Assembly (NCBI RefSeq): GCF_003605475.1
Contig: NZ_RAHX01000001.1
Coordinates: 1,736,001 to 1,800,000 of the forward strand
Direction of reading: 5' to 3'
DNA length: 64,000 nt
From: Aurantiacibacter aquimixticola
GTDB taxonomy: Bacteria > Pseudomonadota > Alphaproteobacteria > Sphingomonadales > Sphingomonadaceae
A model generated the notes under the pieces. That model made no database searches and had not been told where the DNA came from. It worked only from the letters and a program-made list of their open reading frames with translations. The position numbers were made by a program, and so were the translations under genes. This document shows positions 1 through 8,462 of this stretch, one piece after another (the stretch's first letter is position 1; every line of letters starts with the position of its first letter).

Positions 1-61
1 CGGGCGCGGCAAGCATCAGCCCGACGGCGGATACGGTAGTCGTAAGCATTGTGCGGATCAT
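1..61 (-). CDS. N-terminus of a secreted protein (cut by window edge)
   Basis: The complement of the first 61 bases reads from an ATG into a short hydrophobic stretch (Met-Ile-Arg-Thr, then Leu/Val/Ala-rich) typical of a signal peptide. A GGGGAC purine stretch sits just upstream of the ATG. The gene runs off the left end of the window, so only about 20 residues are visible and no function can be assigned. Confidence 0.5.
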   Translation of the reverse strand, partial: MIRTMLTTTVSAVGLMLAAP

Positions 62-227
62 GCGATCTGTCCCCAAAACAAGTTGTGCGTTGAATTTTCT
101 GGCTTCGGCCCGGCTGCTGCCTTGGTCGCGAAGAGCGTGCAGGCGCGCCGGTTTCTGTCGTTACCTTATCGATTAAGCGTCGATTCTACTCGGCGCAAGC
201 TTTACACGGCCTGACGCGGGCGCGCCT

Positions 228-2012
228 TCAGGCGACGGCGGCTTCGTCGAATTGCAACGAGGCGAGCCGGGCGTAGAGACCGCCCGCACCAGTCAGAGTG
301 GCATGATCGCCCTGCTCGACAATGCGGCCATCCTCCATCACGACGATCCGATCCGCGGCCCGGACCGTGGCAAGGCGGTGGGCGATGACGAGCGTGGTGC
401 GATCCGCCATCAGCTTTTCCAGCGCATCCTGCACCAGCCGCTCGCTTTCGGCATCGAGCGCGCTCGTGGCTTCGTCCAGCAGCAGGATCGGCGCATCGCG
501 CAGCAAGGCGCGGGCGATGGCAAGGCGCTGGCGCTGTCCACCGGAAAGGCGCGCGCCCCCTTCGCCCAGGAAGGTCTCGAGCCCGTCCGGCAAGGCGCGC
601 AGGAAGTCCTCCGCATTGGCCGCGCGTGCCGCACCCCAGATCGCATCCTCCGTCGCGTCCCACGCGCCGTAACGCAAATTGTCGCGCGCGCTGGCAGCAA
701 ACAGGATCCCTTCCTGCGGCACGATCGCCATGCGGCGGCGAATATCCGCGGGATCGGCCTCGGTCAGCTTGACGCCGTCGAGCTTGATGGTGCCGTGCTG
801 GGGATCGTAGAACCGCTCCGACAGCTGGAAGATCGTCGATTTGCCGGCACCCGATGGGCCGACGATTGCGACCGTTTCCCCCGGCTCCACCGTCAGCGTG
901 AAGTCGCGGATCGCGCACTCATCTGGGCGTGTGGGGTAGCAGAAAGTGACATTGTCGAAGGCGAGCGCGCCGCGCGGCGGCTCCGGCAGCGATTGCGGGC
1001 GGGCGGGTGCAAAGATCTCCGGCTCGGCGTCGAGCAATTCGCGCAGGCGACTGGCCGCACCAGAACCACGCAGCAGGTCACCGAACACCTCTGTGAGCGC
1101 CCCGGCAGACCCGGCGACTACCATACTGGCAAAAACGAATGCCGTTATTGTGCCACCCGTGAGCTCGCCCGTCGTTACCAGAATTGCACCACGCCACAGC
1201 AGGAGAGTGATCGCTCCCATAATCAGCGTCATCAGGATTGCCGTCATCAAAGCGCGAATGATTATGCGGCGACGCGCTACATCGAAGGTTTTTTCCACTG
1301 CGGCGCCGAAGCGCGAACCTTCGCGTCGCTCCTGATTGAAACCCTGCACGATCTTCATCGCGGACAGTGTCTCCGTTACCATTGCGCCAACATCGGCCAC
1401 TCGATCCTGACTCGTTCGGCTGATATCCCGTAGCTTGCGCCCGAATATAGCGATTGGCGCGACCACCAAGGGTATTCCTGCCACCAGCCAAACAGCCAAT
1501 TGCGGAGCGAGCCAGAAGAGGGCACCGGTGCCAAGCACAGCTGTAATGACGTTACGCAAAGCAACGGAGATGGTCGTCCCTACCACCATCTCGATGATAG
1601 CCGTATCGGCGACCATGCGGCTTGAAATCTCTTTGGGGCTGTTCCCTTCGAAAAATCCCGGAGATAGGCGCAACAGGTTATCGTAAACCTTTGTGCGGAT
1701 GTCTGCGACCACCCGCTCGCCCACCCAACTTACGAAATAGAAGCGTACCGCCGTCGTCGCGCCGAAGATGACAACCAGCCACAGCAGATAGCTGAACCAG
1801 CGGTCGATATCGCCATCGCCGGTGAACCCGCGATCCACGATCAACCGGATCGCATTCGGCAACGCTAGCGAGAATATCGTTGCGGAGATCAAAAGAGCGG
1901 CCAACGCGATACCGACCTGAACGGGATACTTCTTCGCTTCGCGCCATATCATCCGCAAAGGGCCCAGCGTCTTGGCGGGCTTGGCGTCGTCGATGGGGTG
2001 CTGGGTGGCCAT
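228..2012 (-). CDS. ABC transporter, fused permease and ATPase (MsbA/BmrA-like half-transporter)
   Basis: A 594-residue ATP-driven exporter half that would act as a homodimer in the inner membrane. Residues about 30-310 form the six-helix transmembrane domain. The nucleotide-binding domain follows, with Walker A (GPSGAGKST, 385-393), Q-loop Gln433, signature LSGGQ (489-493), Walker B with the D-loop (ILLLDEATSALD, 509-520) and H-loop His545. Length and domain order match lipid or multidrug exporters of the MsbA type, often annotated simply as ABC transporter transmembrane domain-containing protein. The substrate cannot be read from sequence. It stands alone, divergent from the PHA depolymerase gene. 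Confidence 0.93.
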   Translation of the reverse strand: MATQHPIDDAKPAKTLGPLRMIWREAKKYPVQVGIALAALLISATIFSLALPNAIRLIVDRGFTGDGDIDRWFSYLLWLVVIFGATTAVRFYFVSWVGERVVADIRTKVYDNLLRLSPGFFEGNSPKEISSRMVADTAIIEMVVGTTISVALRNVITAVLGTGALFWLAPQLAVWLVAGIPLVVAPIAIFGRKLRDISRTSQDRVADVGAMVTETLSAMKIVQGFNQERREGSRFGAAVEKTFDVARRRIIIRALMTAILMTLIMGAITLLLWRGAILVTTGELTGGTITAFVFASMVVAGSAGALTEVFGDLLRGSGAASRLRELLDAEPEIFAPARPQSLPEPPRGALAFDNVTFCYPTRPDECAIRDFTLTVEPGETVAIVGPSGAGKSTIFQLSERFYDPQHGTIKLDGVKLTEADPADIRRRMAIVPQEGILFAASARDNLRYGAWDATEDAIWGAARAANAEDFLRALPDGLETFLGEGGARLSGGQRQRLAIARALLRDAPILLLDEATSALDAESERLVQDALEKLMADRTTLVIAHRLATVRAADRIVVMEDGRIVEQGDHATLTGAGGLYARLASLQFDEAAVA

Positions 2013-2199
2013 TTGCGCCCGGCCCTAGACCAAAGCGGAGCGCTCTTGAAGCGACTCTTCGTCCACATGGACAGAACCCGTTCGCCTCATGCCGCGTTGC
2101 AACATGAAACGAATCCATGCATGCTCCGTCGCCGACGCTTCCCGGCAGACGGAAGTGCGGGTTCGCAGCGGCCGCCACGGCCACCCACAGGGGACAATC

Positions 2200-3417
2200 T
2201 TGCTCTATTCCGCTTACGAAATGCAGAAGGCCTGGCTGAGCTCGGCCAGCAACATGGCCGCGGTCGGTGCGCGCCTGCTCGACAATCCGGCCCTGCCCAT
2301 GGGCTATTTCGGCATGGGGCCGATGGCGGCGAGCGCGCTGAAACTGTTCGCGCATCTCTATGAGGAGCGGGGCAAGCCCGATTTCGATCTCCAGCCGGTG
2401 CAGAAAGACGGGAAGGCGTTCTCGGTCAACGAAGCGGTCGTCTTCGAAAAGCCGTTCGGAAACCTGCGACGCTTCGTGCGCGACGATTTGCCGGATGATG
2501 CGCCCAAGCTGCTGATCGTAGCGCCAATGAGCGGGCACTATGCCACGCTCCTGCGCGGCACGGTGCAGCGCATGGTCGAAAACCAGCAGGTGTGGATCAC
2601 CGATTGGGCGGACGCCCGCATGGTGCCGACCGATGCCGGACGTTTCGATCTCGACGATTACATCGATTACCTTATCGAGTTCCTGCAGTTCATCGGGCCG
2701 GACACCCATGTGCTCGCCGTATGCCAGCCCTCCGTTCCTGCTTTCGCGGCGACGGCGGTGATGGCCGCGGAGGGCGATCCCTGCCGACCCAAGACGCTGA
2801 CGATGATGGGCGGCCCGATCGACACCCGCGCCAGCCCGACCAGTGTGAACGATCTGGCCATGGAAAAGCCGCTCAGCTGGTTCGAGAACAACGTCATCGC
2901 AACCGTGCCGTTCAATTACCCGGGCACCGGTCGAAAGGTTTATCCCGGTTTTCTGCAGCTTGCCGGCTTCATCAGCATGAATCTCGCCGATCACATGATG
3001 AGCCATTACGAAATGTTCAAACACATGACGCTGGGCGATCAGGACAGCGCCGATCGCACCAAGCTGTTCTACGATGAATATCTCTCGGTCTGCGACATGA
3101 CGGCGGAATTCTACCTGCAGACGATCGAGCATGTGTTTCAGGAGCACTCGCTGCCGAAGGGCGAATTCGTGCATCGCGGCAAAGCCATCGATCCCGATGC
3201 TATTCGCGATACCGCGCTCCTCGCAATCGAGGGTGAGCTCGACGATATTTCGGGCATCGGCCAGACGCGCGCGGCACTCGACTTGGCCGAGCATCTGCCG
3301 ATGGCGAAAAAGAAATATCACCTTGCGCGCGATTGCGGGCATTACGGCATTTTCAACGGCAGCAAATGGCGCGACCGGATCGCGCCAGTGGTCGAGGAAT
3401 GGATGCGGAGCGCCTAG
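2200..3417 (+). CDS. phaZ: Intracellular polyhydroxyalkanoate depolymerase
   Basis: Hydrolyses stored poly-3-hydroxyalkanoate granules in the cytoplasm. I start it at TTG 2200, giving 405 residues beginning MLYSAYEMQ, because this is how the family normally begins and an AGGGGAC ribosome-binding site lies six bases upstream; the frame is open back to 2089, but that extension looks non-coding. The family's cysteine lipase box is present as VCQPSVP with Cys175. The other likely catalytic residues are Asp348 or Asp349 (GELDDISG) and His381 (CGHYGIFNG). It pairs functionally with the acetoacetyl-CoA reductase at 58127, showing a PHA cycle. The stop overlaps the convergent DUF4126 gene by four bases (CTAG). 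Confidence 0.92.
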   Translation: MLYSAYEMQKAWLSSASNMAAVGARLLDNPALPMGYFGMGPMAASALKLFAHLYEERGKPDFDLQPVQKDGKAFSVNEAVVFEKPFGNLRRFVRDDLPDDAPKLLIVAPMSGHYATLLRGTVQRMVENQQVWITDWADARMVPTDAGRFDLDDYIDYLIEFLQFIGPDTHVLAVCQPSVPAFAATAVMAAEGDPCRPKTLTMMGGPIDTRASPTSVNDLAMEKPLSWFENNVIATVPFNYPGTGRKVYPGFLQLAGFISMNLADHMMSHYEMFKHMTLGDQDSADRTKLFYDEYLSVCDMTAEFYLQTIEHVFQEHSLPKGEFVHRGKAIDPDAIRDTALLAIEGELDDISGIGQTRAALDLAEHLPMAKKKYHLARDCGHYGIFNGSKWRDRIAPVVEEWMRSA

Positions 3418-4028
3418 GTCTCGATCTCTCGCCGACCGAACACTTTGCGCAGCAATCTGCGCAGCGCGAGGGTCAGTCCGATGGCAATAGCCGTGAGAAC
3501 GACCGCCACGCCCACTGCCGCCCACGGATATTCATACACGAACCAAAGCAGCCCGACGGTCGCCACATCTTCCGCGGTGGACATGGCGACATTGCTTACC
3601 GGTTCGGGTGAGGTGTTGATCGCGGCCCGCGCACCCGCCTTGCCGCCATGCGCCAGGAGGGCGCCGCCACCGCCCGCAAGAAATGCGATGACCTGCAGCG
3701 CCGGATCGCCCGGATCGACGATCGCCAGCGCCAGAAGCGCGCCACCTATCGGGCGCACCAGCGTATGGGCCGTGTCCCACGCGCTGTCCAACCACGGCAC
3801 CTTGTCGGCGAAGAATTCCGCCGCAGCGCCCAGCCCGGCAATGCCGAGCACCCACGGATTGGCCAGAACCTGCAGCGACTCCAGATGATCGGGCAGGGGA
3901 ACGATACCGCTGCGCATCGCCAGCCCTGTCCCCAGCACGACAAGGTAGAGCCGCCATCCCGCCAGCAGGCTGGCGCTGGCGGCGATGCCGAGAATTTCGA
4001 CGATGCCGAGACTTGCGGGCGCATCCAT
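3414..4028 (-). CDS. DUF4126 family membrane protein
   Basis: A 204-residue integral membrane protein with several hydrophobic helices, including about 10-30, 105-120 and 155-190, and a basic C-terminal tail. The glycine- and alanine-rich arrangement, with the segment around PIGGALLALAIVDPGDP, is that of the DUF4126 family, which has no assigned biochemical role. The ATG start at 4028 gives a family-typical length. It is followed after a short gap by the glycosylation ligase on the same strand. Confidence 0.8.
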   Translation of the reverse strand: MDAPASLGIVEILGIAASASLLAGWRLYLVVLGTGLAMRSGIVPLPDHLESLQVLANPWVLGIAGLGAAAEFFADKVPWLDSAWDTAHTLVRPIGGALLALAIVDPGDPALQVIAFLAGGGGALLAHGGKAGARAAINTSPEPVSNVAMSTAEDVATVGLLWFVYEYPWAAVGVAVVLTAIAIGLTLALRRLLRKVFGRREIET

Positions 4029-4071
4029 GGCGGTGAGTATCGGCCCAGCCTGCGCGAATGTCGAGAGGCGC

Positions 4072-5439
4072 TCAGCCCGCTACCGGCTGGCGCGAGGCGG
4101 CGAGCTTTTCGGCGACAGGGGACGGGGCGAAGCCATGGCGATCCTGCTTCCACTGACTCCACAGCGCGCATTGCATCGCGATCAGCAGGAAGATGAAGGA
4201 TTGGTACGCGATGCCGACAAAGGCCGCGCCGACGAGGAAGATGACCTGCGCATGCTGCAGCGTCGTGGCGAGATCGAACATCCATTCGTCGCGATCCGCC
4301 TGCCCCGGACGCTCACGTCGGCGGATGCGCTCCATCTGCCACAGGCCGAGCCCATGCAGCGCCAGCCATAGGCCGAGGCCGATCCAGCCCTGCTCTCCCA
4401 GCATCTCGAAATAGGAAGAGTGGTAGGCGCGCGCTTCATCGGTCACTTCCTGATAAGTGATGCGCCGATTGTTTCCGTCGCCCTCGATCTGCGGCATCTC
4501 GTAGGTGAAGCTGTTCTCGCGATAAGCATCGAACCCGCCGCCTGCCGGATTGGCGAGCGCGTAATGGTAGGTCCATTTCCATACTTCGAGCCGCGTCGAT
4601 GCGCTTTCATCGGAGCGGAAGCCGGTGATGGTGCTCATGCGCTCTGTATATTCGGCGGGCAGGAACGGGATGGAGGCGACCAGCGCACCGCCCGCGAGTC
4701 CAGCGAACATGAAGCGGTGCCGCACCTGCCTCAGCATCAGAACGCCCAGCACGCCGATGCAGACCAGGCCCGTCCGCGCGCCCGTTCCGACCGGGATAAG
4801 CAGGCAGGCGAAAATGGTGGCAAGAGCGAAGATCCACACCGCGCGGCCCGGCGCGAAGATCGTGCCGCGCTTCGCCAGAAACAGGATGAGGGGAATGGTG
4901 GCGATGGCGGCAGTCGAAATGATCGATCCTTCGTAGATCCCCGAATTCTCATCGACCAGCAGCGTAAGCGTGCCGTAACCGCCGCCGCCGAAAGCGGTCT
5001 TGATCCCGCCATTGATGGCGATGGCGGCAATGGAAAGGGCGAAGATGAGCACGGCGCTTTCGAGACGCAGCCGCGTGCGCAGCGTAAGCGGCAGGAAAGC
5101 GCCGAAGAACATGCTCTTCCACACCCAGCTCCACTTTTCCCATGCACTATCCTGAAAGACTGCGCCGAGCGTCGTGTACCCGCACCACGCCAGCAGGGCC
5201 ACGATCAGCGCCTGTCGCAGGGTGAACCGACTGCCTTCCTTGCTGTCGAGCAACACGTAACCCGCAAAAGCGGCGATGAATGTCACCAGCGACAGCGAAA
5301 GCGAACGAATGACGCCCCAGCCGATCAGCTGCGGGGACACGATATCGACATAGATGTAGAGCAGCACCCATAGGAAAGGCCGCTTGAACCCCATCGCGAT
5401 GACGGCGGCGACGAAAGCTAGGAGGACGAGATCACGCAT
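4072..5439 (-). CDS. Putative O-glycosylation ligase, exosortase A system-associated (Wzy_C/O-antigen ligase family)
   Basis: A 455-residue polytopic membrane protein. The N-terminal region (MRDLVLLAFVAAV then a Y-I-Y-V-D-x-x-x-P segment), the roughly ten helices and the large periplasmic loop with a Tyr-rich motif (near residues 300-325) match the TIGR03097 group of O-antigen-ligase-like proteins found beside exosortase A (XrtA) loci. Such proteins are thought to transfer glycans to surface protein or polysaccharide acceptors in the periplasm. The next genes upstream are a 52-aa membrane ORF overlapping its start by eight bases, and, divergently, the XrtA-type glycosyltransferase. No exosortase gene lies in the window. 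Confidence 0.85.
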   Translation of the reverse strand: MRDLVLLAFVAAVIAMGFKRPFLWVLLYIYVDIVSPQLIGWGVIRSLSLSLVTFIAAFAGYVLLDSKEGSRFTLRQALIVALLAWCGYTTLGAVFQDSAWEKWSWVWKSMFFGAFLPLTLRTRLRLESAVLIFALSIAAIAINGGIKTAFGGGGYGTLTLLVDENSGIYEGSIISTAAIATIPLILFLAKRGTIFAPGRAVWIFALATIFACLLIPVGTGARTGLVCIGVLGVLMLRQVRHRFMFAGLAGGALVASIPFLPAEYTERMSTITGFRSDESASTRLEVWKWTYHYALANPAGGGFDAYRENSFTYEMPQIEGDGNNRRITYQEVTDEARAYHSSYFEMLGEQGWIGLGLWLALHGLGLWQMERIRRRERPGQADRDEWMFDLATTLQHAQVIFLVGAAFVGIAYQSFIFLLIAMQCALWSQWKQDRHGFAPSPVAEKLAASRQPVAG

Positions 5440-5590
5440 CGCGGCGCTCGCCCGGCTCGTTCTTCAACCAGGGCCGCTTCGTCTTCGCGGCATCGGGATC
5501 GCCGGAATCGAGATCGTCGCGAAAGAGCAACCGCCAGCACGCGGCCAAGATCAGGCCGTGCGTGAGAGCGATGGTGAAAATGTCGATCAC
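5432..5590 (-). CDS. Small single-helix membrane protein (52 aa), hypothetical
   Basis: A short frame begins at GTG 5590 and ends at the TGA at 5434-5432, overlapping the first eight bases of the glycosylation ligase gene. The product starts with an amphipathic/hydrophobic stretch (IDIFTIALTHGLILAACWRL) that could span the membrane once, then has an acidic and lysine-rich tail. The overlap implies translational coupling with the ligase. The ribosome-binding site is weak and I do not recognise a family, so this is a plausible small gene rather than a proven one. Confidence 0.5.
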   Translation of the reverse strand: MIDIFTIALTHGLILAACWRLLFRDDLDSGDPDAAKTKRPWLKNEPGERRDA

Positions 5591-5680
5591 GAGCGATGCG
5601 TCCGGTCAGCTGCGGGAATATGCGCGTTACCCGCAAGCTCTTGACGCGCCGTTAAGCACAATCTGGCAAAGCGCGATGCG

Positions 5681-6910
5681 ATGACCCGGATCCTGCACAT
5701 CCTCGATCACTCGCTGCCCATGCATAGCGGCTACACCTTCCGCACCCGTGCGATCATGTCCGCGCAGGCGCGCATGGGGCTGGACGTGCGCGGGCTCACG
5801 GGACTGCGTCACACGGCGGATGGACCGAACATGGAGCAGGTGGACGGGCTTACCTTTCATCGCACGGCGGGTGAGGCAAGCGGCCCGCCCGGGCTTCGCG
5901 AATGGCGCGAAATCGGCGCGCTTGCCGATGCGATCGCTACGCTTGCACGCGAGTGGCGGCCCGATGTGCTGCACGCGCATTCGCCGGCGCTGGGCGGGCT
6001 CGCCGCCTCTCGAGCGGGCAAGCGGCTGGGCATTCCGGTCGTCTATGAAATCCGCGCGTTCTGGGAGGATGCTGCCGTCGGCAATCTCGCATCGCGCGAA
6101 GGGTCGCTCAAATATCGGCTGACACGCCGGCTCGAGAACATGGCGGTGGCCGGGGCCGACGCCGTCTTCACCATCTGTAAAGGGCTCAAGAGCGATCTCG
6201 TTGCGCGCGGTGTCGCGGCTGGAAAGATCGGCATCATGCCGAATGGTGTCGATCTCACTCTGTTCGGAGACCCTGCAGCACCCGACCCCGAACTCGCCGC
6301 ACAGCTCGGCCTCGGGAATGGACCGGTGATCGGCTTTATCGGCAGTTTCTACGATTACGAAGGGCTGGACGATCTGATCGACGCCATGCCGCTGCTGGTG
6401 CAGCGCCATCCAGATGCGCGGCTGCTGCTGGTCGGTGGCGGCCCGATGGAGGACATGTTGCGTATGCAGGCGGCCACTTCTCCGGCTTGCGATGCCATCA
6501 TATTCACCGGGCGCGTGCCGCATGACGAGGTCGAGAAATATTACGCGCTGATGGATGTGATGGCCTATCCCCGCAAACGCAGCCGGCTGACCGATCTCGT
6601 CACACCGCTCAAGCCATTGGAGGCGATGGCGCAGATGAAGCTGGTGGCGGCGAGCGATGTGGGCGGGCACCGCGAGCTGATGTCGCATGACGACACCGGC
6701 ACGCTCTTCGCGCCCGACGATCCCGCCGCCTGCGCCGCGGCGCTCGCCGATCTGCTGGACGCGCGCGGCGATTGGCCCGCCATGCGGGAGCGCGCGCTGA
6801 CCCATGTGCGCATGCGGCACGACTGGGATGCCAATGTGCGCAATTATCTGCCTGTTTACCAAGCGCTGATAGGCGAAGGCGTGAACGGACGGGATCTTAC
6901 CGCCGCGTAG
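5681..6910 (+). CDS. Glycosyltransferase family 4, exosortase A system-associated (TIGR04063-like)
   Basis: A 409-residue GT-B fold glycosyltransferase. The start MTRILHILDHSLPMHSGYTF is characteristic of the PEP-CTERM/exosortase-A-associated glycosyltransferases. The N-terminal acceptor domain has the HAHSPALGG loop, and the C-terminal donor domain has IGFIGSFYDYEGLDDLI and the segment TPLKPLEAMAQMKLVAASDVGG that positions the sugar nucleotide (the usual E-x7-E region). It would add a sugar to a cytoplasmic lipid-linked or protein acceptor. It is divergent from the O-glycosylation ligase and the 52-aa ORF, a conserved pairing in exopolysaccharide/exosortase loci. Confidence 0.88.
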   Translation: MTRILHILDHSLPMHSGYTFRTRAIMSAQARMGLDVRGLTGLRHTADGPNMEQVDGLTFHRTAGEASGPPGLREWREIGALADAIATLAREWRPDVLHAHSPALGGLAASRAGKRLGIPVVYEIRAFWEDAAVGNLASREGSLKYRLTRRLENMAVAGADAVFTICKGLKSDLVARGVAAGKIGIMPNGVDLTLFGDPAAPDPELAAQLGLGNGPVIGFIGSFYDYEGLDDLIDAMPLLVQRHPDARLLLVGGGPMEDMLRMQAATSPACDAIIFTGRVPHDEVEKYYALMDVMAYPRKRSRLTDLVTPLKPLEAMAQMKLVAASDVGGHRELMSHDDTGTLFAPDDPAACAAALADLLDARGDWPAMRERALTHVRMRHDWDANVRNYLPVYQALIGEGVNGRDLTAA

Positions 6911-6935
6911 CAACACGCAAGGATCAGGGCAGAGC

Positions 6936-8270
6936 ATGTTCAGCTCCGAATATGAAAACATGAATACGGCCCGCAAACCGCCGGTCAGCGCGCATCCTGC
7001 ATTCCCCGCGGTCGTCGCGCTGTGGTTTGCCGCACTGTTCGGTGTCGGCATGATGATCGTTCCGGCCCATGTCCTCGAAACGCTGGTGGCGCGCACCGGC
7101 CTTGCTGCTGCCCTCCCCGCCGCAGCACCGCCGCTCGGCGACACGGCCCGGATCGCGATCGCGTCTGTTGCAGCACTGCTGGGAGCTGTGCTGGGCTACC
7201 TTGCGGCGAAGCGCCTTGGCAGAACGAATGCGCGCCCGGTCGAAATCGAGGACGAGGCCGATCCCCTGGGCGAGGAAGTGGCCTTCACGTTTGAAGAATT
7301 GCCCTCCGATGAAGAGCCGATGCAACGCCCGCGCCGCCGCGCGCTCGCGCTGACGGAAGACGAGCGCCCTGCCGAAGACCCGCTCGCCCAGAAAGCACCC
7401 GTGACAGAGCAAGACGAAGTGCCGGTTGGAATCGCCCCGCATATCGACTTGCCGGACACGCAACCCAGCGAAACGATCGCGGAAGAAGCGCCGGGCATTG
7501 AAAACGAAACCGCCGTAACGATCGATCCGGTAGAAGTCGACGATCAAGTGCCGGTGCCAGAGAAAGAGGAAGCCGCCGACGAACCGGAGAATATCGTCGA
7601 AGGCACCGCGGCTCCACCGCCCTCCTTTCCGCCGTCACTGACTTGCGAATCTGCACAGGACAACGATGAAGCGGCACCCGCCTCCGATCCAGCCCCCAAT
7701 CGCGAAGAGTCGGCATCGGCGAAGCAGCCCGGCCTGGTTCAGCTCGTCCAGAAGCTGGAAGCCACCCTCGAGCGGCACCGCAACTGGCGCGCGGAACGTG
7801 AAGCCGCCGGAGACCCGGTGCCACCGCCTGCGGCCCTGCCGGTCGCAATGCCTGCTGCTACAGCCATCGGCGCGGATTACGGCCCCGCCACCGTTCAGAC
7901 CGCGATTGCGGCCACTGCGACCTATCTCGGCATGGACGTAGCGCCCATCGAGAACGGCACGCCGCCGCGTGAGGTGAAAGTTCCTACGTCGGAACAGCCC
8001 TTCGCGGCCTTTGCGGCGGTCGAGACCGGCAGTCTGCTTGCGGCCGACGATATCGGCGACGATGACGCTCTGGCCGAACTCAACGCGTCGCTGGCTCTGC
8101 CACGCGTCCAAGAGGCGGATGAGGCCATTGAGCACTCGGACCCAGTCGCCGACGATGAGGCGAATGAGGATGCGCCGACTCCGCCCACGCCGCTGCGCCG
8201 GGCCTCGAACGACGATCATGACCGCGCCTTGCGCGATGCCATCATGAACTTGCAACGCATGGGGAAGTAG
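6936..8270 (+). CDS. Acidic low-complexity membrane-anchored protein, hypothetical
   Basis: A 444-residue protein with two hydrophobic helices near the N-terminus (about residues 24-45 and 70-92), followed by a basic stop-transfer segment (AAKRLGRTNAR). A very long region rich in Glu, Asp, Pro and Ala without obvious globular structure follows. The C-terminus returns to a mixed, possibly folded segment (RRASNDDHDRALRDAIMNLQRMGK). An alternative start is Met9 (6960). The protein may tether a cytoplasmic partner to the membrane, but no family is recognised. It lies 25 bases after the glycosyltransferase and may share its transcript. Confidence 0.7.
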   Translation: MFSSEYENMNTARKPPVSAHPAFPAVVALWFAALFGVGMMIVPAHVLETLVARTGLAAALPAAAPPLGDTARIAIASVAALLGAVLGYLAAKRLGRTNARPVEIEDEADPLGEEVAFTFEELPSDEEPMQRPRRRALALTEDERPAEDPLAQKAPVTEQDEVPVGIAPHIDLPDTQPSETIAEEAPGIENETAVTIDPVEVDDQVPVPEKEEAADEPENIVEGTAAPPPSFPPSLTCESAQDNDEAAPASDPAPNREESASAKQPGLVQLVQKLEATLERHRNWRAEREAAGDPVPPPAALPVAMPAATAIGADYGPATVQTAIAATATYLGMDVAPIENGTPPREVKVPTSEQPFAAFAAVETGSLLAADDIGDDDALAELNASLALPRVQEADEAIEHSDPVADDEANEDAPTPPTPLRRASNDDHDRALRDAIMNLQRMGK

Positions 8271-8291
8271 GCCGCTTCCGCCACATGCTAC

Positions 8292-8310
8292 GCAGCGCAT
8301 ATTGCGCTGC
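8292..8310. other. Perfect hairpin after the acidic protein gene
   Basis: GCAGCGCA and TGCGCTGC are perfect 8-bp inverted arms around a three-base loop, 22 bases after the stop at 8270. No T-run follows on either strand, so a factor-independent terminator is uncertain; it could also be a regulator site ahead of gltB. Confidence 0.4.
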
Positions 8311-8462
8311 ACCAAAAACTTGCAAAACGTGTTTCCTGTCGCCATGACGGGGTTTCGCGAAATTTTCGTGCAGCTCCGCGCTGTGATTTCGCGTTTCGTT
8401 ACCGATGAAACCGGTTCCGAAGCGCGCTTCCCGGATGCTGCGCCTCAGGAAGAGAGCCGAGT

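Noticed and set aside
252-1433. 393-codon plus-strand frame opposite the ABC transporter
   Set aside because: Lies within the intact ABC transporter and shows no recognisable motif.
5640-5680. Sigma-54-like promoter ahead of the glycosyltransferase
   Set aside because: TGGCA is present, but the spacing from GG to GC is eleven rather than ten bases, so it does not fit the -24/-12 consensus.
6936-8270. TonB- or FtsZ-like function for the acidic protein
   Set aside because: Pro/Glu richness alone suggested a TonB-like linker, but there is no C-terminal TonB domain or Lys-Pro repeat.
8292-8310. PHA-regulator (PhaR-type) operator
   Set aside because: The hairpin contains CTGC/GCAG arms but the adjacent gene is not a phasin or PHA gene, and the sequence is equally explained as a terminator stem.
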